DNA of 59,135 bases from the NCBI GenBank assembly GCA_964606405.1, contig CAZSGH010000016.1:1-59135 (forward strand), in the 5' to 3' direction. This document shows positions 1-7,839 of the stretch, in pieces (within the stretch, counting starts at the first letter, position 1; each line of letters starts with the position of its first letter). The notes under the pieces are model-generated. The model was given only the letters and a program-made list of their open reading frames with translations. It searched no databases and was not told where the DNA came from. Both the position numbers and the translations under genes were made by a program. This DNA comes from GCA-002282575 sp964606405. GTDB taxonomy: Bacteria; Pseudomonadota; Gammaproteobacteria; Thiomicrospirales; Thiomicrospiraceae.

Positions 1-842
1 CCTAATACAAGCGATTTTACCACATCTATGCCATTACGTAAGCCACCGCTGGCAATCAGCGTGGTGTGCGCAGCAAAAGGGCGGCATTGTTGCAATATCC
101 AAGGGGTGGGTAATCCCCAGTCTTGAAAGGTGATACCGTTGGTGTTTCCATTGCTTCTATGGTGTTCAATACGACTCCAAGACGTACCGCCTTGTCCCGC
201 AATATCGAAATAACAAATACCGCGTGTCATTCCCTGCTGTATAAGTTTAGGTGATAATCCAGAGCCAACTTCTTTTAATAATAATGGCTTATTGATCTGT
301 TGGCTTAAACTTTCTATCTTATTCCACAAGCCGCTAAAGTTGGTATCGCCTTCGGGTTGAATCGCTTCTTGTAACGGATTGAGATGTAAATAAAGCCCAT
401 CAGCATCTAAGGTATCAATCGCAGTTTGTGCCTGTGCTAACCCCAAGCCATAATTGAGCTGAACAGCCCCAATATTAGCAATGAGTGGTACAGTTGGTGC
501 CGATTGACGCAAAGAAAAACTGTCTAATGCGGTGGGCTGCTCGAACTGAATGCGTTGCGAGCCAACAGCGAGAGCAACGCCGCAAGCCTCGGCGGCTTCG
601 GCTAAGTGACGATTAATTTTGATGATGTTGGGATGATTCCCGCCTGTCATCGATGAAATGAGTAGCGGTAATTGCAGCTCTTTTCCTAAAAAAGTGCAGC
701 GGGTATCAATGTCTTTTAAGTCGCACTCCGGCAATGCGCAATGCGCCAAACGAAACTGATCAAAATGGTTACCTTGTCGATTGACTTGCGGGTCGTCTAT
801 TACCAAGCGTAGGTGGTCAAGTTTACGTTGTCCTATGCTCAT
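1..842 (-). CDS. fni: Isopentenyl-diphosphate delta-isomerase, type 2 (partial, 3' end outside window)
   Basis: FMN-dependent isomerase interconverting IPP and DMAPP, the last step that makes the mevalonate pathway usable for isoprenoids. My translation from the ATG at 842 begins MSIGQRKLDHLRLVIDD. It contains the family signatures PLLISSMTGG, GSQRIQFE, NIGAVQLNYG, LKEVGSGLS and an FMN-phosphate-type loop IASGGLRNG near the window edge. No stop occurs before base 1, so the last roughly 60-70 residues lie outside. It is downstream of mvaA on the same strand, separated only by a 140-bp structured repeat, so the two may be co-transcribed. Family assignment is confident. The pairing with HMG-CoA reductase supports a mevalonate rather than a MEP role. 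Confidence 0.9.
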   Translation of the reverse strand, partial: MSIGQRKLDHLRLVIDDPQVNRQGNHFDQFRLAHCALPECDLKDIDTRCTFLGKELQLPLLISSMTGGNHPNIIKINRHLAEAAEACGVALAVGSQRIQFEQPTALDSFSLRQSAPTVPLIANIGAVQLNYGLGLAQAQTAIDTLDADGLYLHLNPLQEAIQPEGDTNFSGLWNKIESLSQQINKPLLLKEVGSGLSPKLIQQGMTRGICYFDIAGQGGTSWSRIEHHRSNGNTNGITFQDWGLPTPWILQQCRPFAAHTTLIASGGLRNGIDVVKSLVL

Positions 843-852
843 AGTTGTATCA

Positions 853-992
853 CAAAACCTGAAGGGTTGGGGAGTCTGGGGGAAGGGTTTATCGTTAAGG
901 ACAGATAGTCACTTAAGTTAATACCCTTCCACCAGCTAAAAAAGTAAACGAGGGGCGCTAAAAATGAGCGAAGCGAGGTTTTTAGAAGTTCC
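853..992 (-). repeat. Structured intergenic repeat, copy 1 (minus orientation)
   Basis: Copy lying between mvaA and fni. On the minus strand it reads from the left hairpin (CTAAAAACCTCGC ... TTTTTAG) through TTTAGCTGGTGGAAGGG and CCCTTCCCCCAG to a right end with AACCCTTCAGGTTTT. Its left end finishes one base from the mvaA stop codon. The central arms carry GGTGG against CCCCC, a variant shared with the copies at 20153 and 54908. Confidence 0.85.
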
Positions 993-993
993 T

Positions 994-2028
994 TCATGCG
1001 TGCGCGCGCTCGAATTTACGATGGGCTTGCATGAGTTCACCAGGGTTTGTTTGTGCTGCTAATAAAGACAATTCACCGCATAATACGGTTGCGGCACAAA
1101 TCATCGCTAAGCGACGCGCACTACTACCAGCATCATCGTTGGGTGAGCAACCCATTAGCGCAAGATTGTCAGTTACAAAGTCTAGCCCTTTACCATTGCC
1201 AACAGTCCCCACAATCAGGTTGGGCATGGTAACAGAAAAATATAGGCTACCGTCAGCTAAGACTTCGGCATGGTCAATGGCTTGTGATCCTTCGACAATA
1301 TTGGCGGCATCTTGACCTGTCGCTAAGTAAAAAGCCAGCAACATGTTGGCCGCATGGGCATTAGCAGACATTAAGCTGCCTGCCAAAATACTACCTAATA
1401 AATTTTTCTTAATGTGTAATTCAACAAAGCGTTGTGGTGTTGTTTTAAGATAGCGAGCCACCAATTTTTCGGGCAAGGTACATTCAGCGACGACAGATTT
1501 ACCACGTCCTTCGATACTATTAACGGCCGATACTTTTTTGTCGGTACAGTAATTGGCAGAGATGGTGACATATTCCAATTCTGTCCAAGTTTGTAACACC
1601 CATTCTTGTAAGCGCTCTGCCGATTGTGTCACCATGTTATGCCCCGAAGCATCACCACTGTTAATATCAAGACGGATATATAGCAGGTTGCCCACAACAC
1701 GGGTATGCAGTTCTTTAAGACGTGCAAAGCGACTGGTGCTAGCAACAACGTTTGCTGCAGATTCTTGTGCTGCTAATAGCGCCTTGCCGATATTGCGCGC
1801 TACTTGTGCATTAGGTGCTTGAACAGCAAAGGAGCGACTCATGCGCTCATCAAGCAGGGTAACACTGATACCGCCAGCCGCAGCAGTGACACGAGCGCCA
1901 CGGTTGACCGATGGCCAAAGTGGTGTTTCGTAGGTAGCCAAGGGAACCATCACCTCGCCTAATGTGTCGCCTGAGAGCAGAATAGGACCAATGGTTTGCA
2001 TGGGAATCGAAGCGAAGGCTGCTGTCAT
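994..2028 (-). CDS. mvaA: Hydroxymethylglutaryl-CoA reductase, class I-like, soluble
   Basis: Reduces HMG-CoA to mevalonate, the committed step of the mevalonate pathway. About 344 residues with no membrane anchor. Motifs are class I-like: the region TYETPLWPSVNRGAR with the catalytic Glu (E34), SGDASGHNM, NYCTDKK with the catalytic Lys (K164), EGRGKSVV, ANAHAANM, TGQDAAN with the catalytic Asp (D240), and GTVGNGKGL. A His in LMQAHRKF (H336) near the C-terminus is the likely catalytic His. I chose the ATG at 2028 because TAGGAAA lies 5 bases upstream. A GTG at 2055 would add nine residues but has no obvious Shine-Dalgarno. It pairs with fni downstream. Mevalonate genes are uncommon in gammaproteobacteria, which suggests lateral acquisition (inference). 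Confidence 0.9.
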   Translation of the reverse strand: MTAAFASIPMQTIGPILLSGDTLGEVMVPLATYETPLWPSVNRGARVTAAAGGISVTLLDERMSRSFAVQAPNAQVARNIGKALLAAQESAANVVASTSRFARLKELHTRVVGNLLYIRLDINSGDASGHNMVTQSAERLQEWVLQTWTELEYVTISANYCTDKKVSAVNSIEGRGKSVVAECTLPEKLVARYLKTTPQRFVELHIKKNLLGSILAGSLMSANAHAANMLLAFYLATGQDAANIVEGSQAIDHAEVLADGSLYFSVTMPNLIVGTVGNGKGLDFVTDNLALMGCSPNDDAGSSARRLAMICAATVLCGELSLLAAQTNPGELMQAHRKFERAHA

Positions 2029-2155
2029 GGTTTTCCTAAGTCGGGTGCGAATCACAAAAGTGTAACAATTTTGTGAATTATATCATGCCATGATGTGTTG
2101 AGCTATCTGCTACAATAACGACATTAAAGCCTTAGGTCGATGTTGCTATTGCGTT

Positions 2156-2941
2156 ATGTTATCCACTAAATCCTTTTCTGTTGTACTTTCTTTGCTGCTG
2201 CTAAGTGTATTTGCATGGTTTTCTGCACAGCTTTTTTGGCAAATTATGGCTCCAGCTTCCGTATCGTCAGAGGTGCTCAGTATTAAGCCGTCAGCAAGCT
2301 TTCCATCACACTCCGTGCAGTTGTTTGGCCGTGCGAATAGTGCTGCTGCTCAGAGCAATAGCGGCGCACCCGATGCACAAGTCTTGCAGGGATGGTTATT
2401 GCTAGGAACGGTATTAGATGGTGAACATTCGCTTGCCTTGGTGCAAATGGGGTCGGGAAGTTTGCGTTGGCTTAAAGCGGGTGAGCGCCTTGATAATGGC
2501 TTGCAAGTCGTTTCCGTCTCGCCCAACGATATTCAACTGCTGACCGCTCAGGGTGTTAAATCGCTCAGTTTATTCAATAAACAGATGGCAGTACCTTCCT
2601 CTGTTGCTTTGCCAGTAGCACCCGGTGCTAATCCTAATTTACAAGCCATTCGCAATAACCTAAAACAGAATCCGATGAGTGCCATGCAATTAATGCGCTT
2701 GGATCCTATTTGGAATAATGGTCAGTTATCGGGGTTGACGCTGATGCCGCAGGCGGGGCAAGAAGCGTTATTCAATCAGCTTGGCTTAAAAGCAGGTGAT
2801 GTCTTGGTGGGGTTAAACGGAGAACCTGTGGGTTCTTGGATGTCAAAAATGGCAGACTTACCTAAAATATTAGATGCCAATGGTGCGCGAGTTAAAGTGC
2901 TACGGGCAGGTTCAGAAACAGAATGGACGGTGAATTGGTAA
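2156..2941 (+). CDS. gspC: Type II secretion system protein C (inner-membrane platform/clamp protein)
   Basis: Links the inner-membrane platform to the GspD secretin. It has 261 residues. One N-terminal membrane segment spans about residues 6-28 after a short cytoplasmic start. A homology region (about 78-141, LQGWLLLGTVLDGEHSLALV and RWLKAGERLDNGLQVVSV) binds GspD. A C-terminal PDZ-like domain (about 165-261) contains FNQLGLKAGDVLVGLNGEPV. It precedes gspD and gspE in the usual C-D-E order, separated from gspD by a palindromic element. The gene starts 100-130 bases from the divergent mvaA, so its promoter should lie there. Confidence 0.9.
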   Translation: MLSTKSFSVVLSLLLLSVFAWFSAQLFWQIMAPASVSSEVLSIKPSASFPSHSVQLFGRANSAAAQSNSGAPDAQVLQGWLLLGTVLDGEHSLALVQMGSGSLRWLKAGERLDNGLQVVSVSPNDIQLLTAQGVKSLSLFNKQMAVPSSVALPVAPGANPNLQAIRNNLKQNPMSAMQLMRLDPIWNNGQLSGLTLMPQAGQEALFNQLGLKAGDVLVGLNGEPVGSWMSKMADLPKILDANGARVKVLRAGSETEWTVNW

Positions 2942-3062
2942 TTAAAAAACCTATTGCGCTGTCATCTTGCGTTGTTGCGCGCTGCTCAACTCGGTCATGT
3001 ACTTTGTGTACATTCCCTCGTTTGCGCTCCGTGCGCCTAGCAATTTTGACAGCTCACGACGG
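2942..3062. repeat. Long imperfect palindrome between gspC and gspD
   Basis: The whole gspC-gspD gap folds on itself. The ends TTAAAAAACC and GGTTTTTAAG (the latter running a few bases further) are complementary. Inside them GCTGTCA pairs with TGACAGC and GTAC flanks the centre (GTACTTTGTGTAC), with several mismatches between. It differs in sequence from the main repeat family, though its ends resemble that family's AAAAACC/GGTTTTT ends. It is probably a separate dispersed palindromic element, or a hairpin that tunes gspD expression. Confidence 0.6.
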
Positions 3063-3080
3063 TTTTTAAGGATGTTTAAT

Positions 3081-5171
3081 GTGAAAAAAAGTTTATTAAG
3101 TTTGATGATTGCCTTGTGCTTAGCTTCTGGTACGCTTCAGGCGCAAGAGCCGAGTTCTCGTGATGCAGCGATGCGAATTAATCTTAAAGATGTCGAAATC
3201 AGCCAAGTTGCTGATGCGGTTGCCGAAATTACGGGTAAAAACTTTGTAGTTGACCCTCGCGTTAAAGCCAAAGTTAGCTTTGTGACGAACAAAAGTATGC
3301 CACCACAAAAACTATATCAGACGTTTTTAGCCTTGTTAAAAGTACATGGTTTTGCAGCCCTAGATAATGGCGAGATTGTCGAAATTGTTCCTGTCAATGT
3401 GGTGCGAGACAGAGCGCAACGTGTTACCTCTAGCCAAGTTGGCGATGCCGATGAATGGGTAACAGAAGTCATTTCACTTAAGCATGTGTCTGCGAATAAG
3501 CTTGTGTCTCTACTGCGCCCGCTCATTGCCAACGAAGGGCATTTAGTTGCCAATCCTGACTCGAATCGCTTAATCGTTACCGACAGAATTGCCAATATCG
3601 GACGATTGAAAGAAGTGATTGCGCGTGTCGACGTACCCTATCAGCATAGTTATGAAGTGGTTAGCTTACAGCATTTAGGGGCTGATGAAGCGGTTACCTT
3701 ACTAAAATCACTGAACACAGGCATCGACAAAGAAGTTGGCTTAGTCATTGCTCCCGATACCCGAGCCAATCGGGTAATTTTGTCGGGTGGAGAGGCGCAG
3801 CGTTTATCGGCACGGGCATTACTCGCTCAACTAGACACGCCAGTACAAAATCAAGGGCGGGTGCAAGTTGTTTATTTGCAGTATGCCAAAGCCGCTGATT
3901 TAGCCCCCATTTTACAGAATATTTCAGGAGCAAGTTCGACGCTCGCCGCATCAGAAAATAATGTACCAGACAGTGCGCCGTCAGAGGCGGGTCAACCCCC
4001 CGTTGCTAAGTCGATGACACGCGCCAAGGGCAAAGGAAAGTCGGAAGATGATGTCAGTATCGAAGCTGACGAGCGGATGAATGCACTGATTATCAGTGCA
4101 CCACCACAATTAATTAGCACCTTGCGTGAAGTGATTCGTAAACTTGATGTGCGTCGAGCACAAGTGATTATCGAAGCGATTATTGCCGAAGTTTCCGAAG
4201 ATCAGAAAGAGCAGTTCGGAGCAGGTTGGGTAGCCAGTGGTCCGAGTGGTGCAGGCGTGATTAGCCTTGATGATATTATGCCTAAAGTCATTGGTGGTGC
4301 GGTTGATCCGACACAAGCAGCTGGAGCAGCCTCAGCGCTTTCTGGTGCAGGTGTGGCTGGCGTGGTCGGGCAATCGTCGGGCAGTAATGGTTGGGGGGCG
4401 TTTTTACGTGCTTTAAAGTCGAATAGCGATAGTAAGATTCTATCGACACCGACTTTGGTGACCATGGATAACGAAGAAGCCAGCATGATTGTCGGACAAG
4501 AAGTACCGTTTAGTACAGGTAGTTATTCCAATACGGGTTATGGTGGTGCAACGACAGGCGGAATTGGTAGTCCGTTTCAGACCATCAAACGCCAAGACGT
4601 TGGCTTAAAGTTAAAAGTGAAGCCACAAATTAACGAAGGTGATAGTATTCGCCTAGAGATCGAACAGTCTGTTTCTAGCTTAGTACCTAACTCACGTCAG
4701 TCTTTAGGGTCGGTGGACTTAGTCACCTCTAAACGCGAAATCAAAACCAACGTACTCGTTAACGATGGTAATTTGGTGATTTTGGGTGGTTTAATTGACG
4801 AAAGTGAAACAGAAGCATTGTCAAAAGTACCGGGGTTAGGTGATATTCCACTTTTTGGTAGCCTTTTCTCTTACAAAGACAATAAAATTGCGCGTCGTAA
4901 TTTGATGGTGTTTTTACGTCCGCGTATTTTGCGAGACGATAAACTGGCTTCCGCCTATGCAGCAGCCAAGTACAAAACGGTTTACGACCAATCGCAAGGG
5001 CTGAGTGAACGTAAAGAAACGAGAGATCGCCATATTGCACCACCAGTGCTTCCCGATGATGTCAATCAACTGCTCATCTTGCCACCAGCATTTGAGCCAC
5101 CCGTTGGTGGTGCGATACCCGCACCCGTCGTCGATCGCGGTGCAATGCGCGTTGATCCGATTGGTCAGTAG
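3081..5171 (+). CDS. gspD: Type II secretion system secretin
   Basis: Outer-membrane multimeric channel of the type II secretion system. I favour the GTG at 3081, because AAGG ends 9 bases upstream and it gives a clean signal peptide (MKKSLLSLMIALCLASGTLQAQ). The ATG at 3072 is an alternative, but the same AAGG abuts it. From this start the protein has 696 residues. An N0 domain follows the signal peptide (RINLKDVEISQVADAVAEI, then NFVVDPRVKAKVSF), then N1-N3 repeats (VISLKHVSANKLVSLLRPL; VVSLQHLGADEAVTLLKSL; VVYLQYAKAADLAPIL). A low-complexity Gly/Ser/Ala loop precedes the secretin core (ILSTPTLVTMDNEEASMIVG, then RRNLMVFLRPRIL). No lipobox is visible. gspE follows after 3 bases. Confidence 0.93.
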   Translation: MKKSLLSLMIALCLASGTLQAQEPSSRDAAMRINLKDVEISQVADAVAEITGKNFVVDPRVKAKVSFVTNKSMPPQKLYQTFLALLKVHGFAALDNGEIVEIVPVNVVRDRAQRVTSSQVGDADEWVTEVISLKHVSANKLVSLLRPLIANEGHLVANPDSNRLIVTDRIANIGRLKEVIARVDVPYQHSYEVVSLQHLGADEAVTLLKSLNTGIDKEVGLVIAPDTRANRVILSGGEAQRLSARALLAQLDTPVQNQGRVQVVYLQYAKAADLAPILQNISGASSTLAASENNVPDSAPSEAGQPPVAKSMTRAKGKGKSEDDVSIEADERMNALIISAPPQLISTLREVIRKLDVRRAQVIIEAIIAEVSEDQKEQFGAGWVASGPSGAGVISLDDIMPKVIGGAVDPTQAAGAASALSGAGVAGVVGQSSGSNGWGAFLRALKSNSDSKILSTPTLVTMDNEEASMIVGQEVPFSTGSYSNTGYGGATTGGIGSPFQTIKRQDVGLKLKVKPQINEGDSIRLEIEQSVSSLVPNSRQSLGSVDLVTSKREIKTNVLVNDGNLVILGGLIDESETEALSKVPGLGDIPLFGSLFSYKDNKIARRNLMVFLRPRILRDDKLASAYAAAKYKTVYDQSQGLSERKETRDRHIAPPVLPDDVNQLLILPPAFEPPVGGAIPAPVVDRGAMRVDPIGQ

Positions 5172-5174
5172 GTT

Positions 5175-6641
5175 ATGAGTGCTATTCGTTTTCCCTATCA
5201 TTTTGCGCAAGGGCAGGGCATCTTAGCCGTCAACGAAGTTGAAGGCTTGGCATTAATGGTGAGAAGCAATGCTACTCCCGAAGCATTGGTTGAAGCCTTG
5301 CGTGTTTGTGCAGGTCAATCACCACAGATTAAAACAGTTACAGACCCAGTATACAATCAAGCAATTTCGCGAGTGTATACCGATGCAGGGGAGTTGGGCG
5401 GTACAGAATCGGTGCTAGATGCCTTAGATATGTCCGATGCCTTTGATTTAATGCGTCTGCAAAAAGAAGACTTATTGGCATCGTCCGATGAAGCGCCTGT
5501 CATTCGTTTCCTCAATGCGACGCTCAGCGAAGCCATTAAACGCAAAGCCTCTGATATTCATTTAGAACCCTTCGAAGATCATCTGCGCGTGCGTTTTCGT
5601 ATGGATGGCATTTTAGCGACAGTGTTAGAACCACGCGCAGCTTTTGCTCCGATGCTCATTTCGCGCTTAAAAGTGATGGCGCGTTTGGATATTGCCGAGA
5701 AGCGTCTGCCGCAAGATGGGCGTATTGCTTTGCAATTAGGTTCTCGTTTGGTCGATTTGCGGGTTTCTACCTTGCCTTCGCATTATGGCGAGCGGGTTGT
5801 TTTGCGTCTACTCGATAAAAGCGCAGGACTTCTGGCATTAGAACAACTTGGTATGCCTTCAGCCGTTTATACGGGGGTTGCCGATGCGCTTGCCAAAGCT
5901 CACGGCATTATTTTGGTCACAGGTCCAACGGGTTCGGGTAAAACCACCACCCTTTATGCCGCGCTAACACAGCTGAATGATGTGCAACGTAATATTATGA
6001 CTGTTGAAGACCCCGTTGAGTATGAACTGCACGGGGTGAGTCAAACTCAGGTTAATCTCAAAACGGACATGACGTTTGCCCGTGGGTTACGTGCCATTTT
6101 GCGTCAAGATCCCGATGTGGTGATGGTCGGTGAAATTCGTGATGGCGAAACGGCACAAATTGCGGTTCAAGCATCCTTAACGGGACATCTGGTGTTATCG
6201 ACCTTGCATACCAATACCGCCATTGGCGCGATTACCCGTTTGCGCGATATGGGCGTAGAGCCTTTCTTATTGGCATCGTCTTTGGTGGGCATTTTGGCGC
6301 AACGTTTGGTGCGTCGCTTGTGTCCGAATGTGCGCTTATCACGCGTTGCTGACGAAGCCGAATGTAAGCTGCTCAATGTGCCCTTTCTGCCATCGGTAAC
6401 GATTTTTGACGCAGGTAGTGGTGATGATTGCCCTTCGGGTTTTTCAGGGAGAATGGCAGTTTACGAATGGGTAACAGTCGATGAAGTCTTGCGTCATCTG
6501 ATTCATAGCGGAGCCAGTGAGCAAGAACTAGAAATCCATGTGCGCAGTCAGGGCATGATGAGTTTGCGCGACAACGGCTTTGCTCAGGTATTAGCAGGTA
6601 ATACAACCTTAGCAGAAGTATTACGGGTCACGCAAGGATAA
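5175..6641 (+). CDS. gspE: Type II secretion system ATPase E
   Basis: Cytoplasmic hexameric ATPase that powers type II secretion, 488 residues. Visible are an N1E/N2E region, the Walker A motif GPTGSGKTTTLYAAL, an Asp box (MTVEDPVEYEL), Walker B (DPDVVMVGEIRDGETA) and a His box (LTGHLVLSTLHTN). The C-terminal zinc region is degenerate. Where the family usually has two CxxC pairs, this has single cysteines (RRLCPNVRL and DDCPSGFSGR, with one more in ECKLL). The conserved SGRMAVYEW that follows is intact. It starts 3 bases after gspD. No gspF or pseudopilin genes follow, so the rest of the system must be elsewhere. Confidence 0.93.
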   Translation: MSAIRFPYHFAQGQGILAVNEVEGLALMVRSNATPEALVEALRVCAGQSPQIKTVTDPVYNQAISRVYTDAGELGGTESVLDALDMSDAFDLMRLQKEDLLASSDEAPVIRFLNATLSEAIKRKASDIHLEPFEDHLRVRFRMDGILATVLEPRAAFAPMLISRLKVMARLDIAEKRLPQDGRIALQLGSRLVDLRVSTLPSHYGERVVLRLLDKSAGLLALEQLGMPSAVYTGVADALAKAHGIILVTGPTGSGKTTTLYAALTQLNDVQRNIMTVEDPVEYELHGVSQTQVNLKTDMTFARGLRAILRQDPDVVMVGEIRDGETAQIAVQASLTGHLVLSTLHTNTAIGAITRLRDMGVEPFLLASSLVGILAQRLVRRLCPNVRLSRVADEAECKLLNVPFLPSVTIFDAGSGDDCPSGFSGRMAVYEWVTVDEVLRHLIHSGASEQELEIHVRSQGMMSLRDNGFAQVLAGNTTLAEVLRVTQG

Positions 6642-6654
6642 ATACAAAACCGTC

Positions 6655-6674
6655 ATTCCCGCGAAGGCGGGAAT
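6655..6674. repeat. dRS3-like palindrome (ATTCCC-N8-GGGAAT)
   Basis: Twenty-base palindrome with ATTCCC and GGGAAT separated by eight bases (GCGAAGGC), downstream of gspE. It matches the pattern of the dispersed dRS3-type repeats known from Neisseria and related short repeats in other proteobacteria. A second, inverted copy is at 56452-56471 with the same flanking GATAG/CTATC. Here it sits a few bases before the structured repeat at 6683. Confidence 0.75.
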
Positions 6675-6682
6675 CTATCCTA

Positions 6683-6830
6683 GGGAATCTCTAAAAACCT
6701 CGCCTTGCTCGTTTTTAGACTTTCCAAGTTTATTTTTAGCTGAAGGAAGGGGTTTAATCAAAGGGTTACAGGCTATTTTCTGTAACCCCTTCCTTCAGAC
6801 TTCCTAACCATTGGGTTTTTAGATGTGCCC
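6683..6830 (+). repeat. Structured intergenic repeat, copy 2 (plus orientation, best-formed copy)
   Basis: Reference copy, 148 bp, between convergent gspE and an HDOD gene. Terminal inverted repeats are GGGAATCTCTAAAAACC and GGGTTTTTAGATGTGCCC. The left hairpin is CTAAAAAC with GTTTTTAG. The central stem has perfect 13-base arms at 6740-6752 and 6786-6798. In the loop GGTTA (6764-6768) can pair with TAACC (6805-6809) outside the stem. A separate right-end fragment (GGCTTTTTAGAGGTGTCC) follows at about 6870-6888. Confidence 0.92.
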
Positions 6831-6901
6831 TTATTATGGAACCCCGTATCCGTAAGGATGTCGAAAAGTGGCTTTTTAGAGGTGTCCGATAAGGTCTTTC
6901 T

Positions 6902-7759
6902 TTATGCAAACCCATTCGAATAGCTCTGCAGTGCCATACGTACTTCTTTGATTTGACTGACATCTAGCATCAGGGTATCAATGCCATCCTTGTAATATTC
7001 TGTCATTTCGGCACCAATATAAGCACCGATAGATGTTTCAGCAACAATACCATTGGCTGTTTTGAGTAGTCCTGCCATCAAACGAGATTTTTCATCTTTA
7101 ATGCGTGAGCATTTGTCGATATGATGGTAATAAATGGCTTGGATCATTGGTTCGGATAGATGCCATTTTTTTGCCATCAGCAACCCCACAACGGCATGAT
7201 TTGTGTTAAATGTCGTTTCTTCTTTTTCGACAGAAGTCAGTGGTAAACTATGCGATTGAAAGAAAATTTCACTGTACACGTCAGGGTTCTTGTTGGCGAG
7301 TAAAATGGCACCACCGTTATGAAATAATGCACATACGTAAGCCTCGTCCGCGGTGACGCCCTGTACTAAGTTTGCTAACTCGGCAGCACAATAAGCAACG
7401 TCGACTGCATTGTCGATGATTTCTCTCATGCCTTTTTCGCTACCCCAAATGTTTTTCAGTGCGGCAGCGACAACCATGTTTTTTAAGTTCTGTGTTCCCA
7501 ACGTACTTACTGCCTGAGCAATGGAGCTGATCGGCATTTTTGCTCGCATAACAGGGGAGTTCGCAATTTTGAGTACTTCGCCTGCTAAAATGGTATTACT
7601 GCTGATGATTTGAGTCATTTTTTGCGTATTGGGATAGCGAGAACTCATCTCATGATCTAATTCAATGATCTCTTTTGGCATGTCTGGAATTTTGATGCCT
7701 TGTATTGCAATAAAGGCACGTTTTAGTTTTTGTTCGAAGCTTTCTATAACGGGTGACAC
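6902..7759 (-). CDS. HDOD domain protein (paralog B)
   Basis: HDOD-family protein of about 285 residues. HDOD proteins act in bacterial signalling, often near c-di-GMP or chemotaxis functions, but the specific role here is unknown. The HDOD core covers most of the length, from SFEQKLKRAFIAIQGIKIPD through EVLKIANSPVMRAKMPISS, VSTLGTQNLKNMVVAAAL, CALFHNGGAILLA and QAIYYHHID. I chose the GTG at 7759, with AGGAAAG 5 bases upstream and an N-terminus that matches the adjacent paralog. A TTG at 7786 would extend it but lies upstream of that Shine-Dalgarno. It is roughly half identical by eye to the neighbouring 7840-8673 gene, so this is a tandem duplication. Confidence 0.85.
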   Translation of the reverse strand: MSPVIESFEQKLKRAFIAIQGIKIPDMPKEIIELDHEMSSRYPNTQKMTQIISSNTILAGEVLKIANSPVMRAKMPISSIAQAVSTLGTQNLKNMVVAAALKNIWGSEKGMREIIDNAVDVAYCAAELANLVQGVTADEAYVCALFHNGGAILLANKNPDVYSEIFFQSHSLPLTSVEKEETTFNTNHAVVGLLMAKKWHLSEPMIQAIYYHHIDKCSRIKDEKSRLMAGLLKTANGIVAETSIGAYIGAEMTEYYKDGIDTLMLDVSQIKEVRMALQSYSNGFA

Positions 7760-7839
7760 GCATTCTTTCCTAGTGATTAACGACAATTCTAAAACTTACA
7801 CGAGAGGCTGAAAAAAGTGTAGCACAGAGCTTTCAGAGG

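Noticed and set aside
2082..2094. Perfect short palindrome ATCATG-C-CATGAT upstream of gspC
   Set aside because: Could be an operator, but six-base arms occur by chance and no matching site was seen elsewhere in the window.
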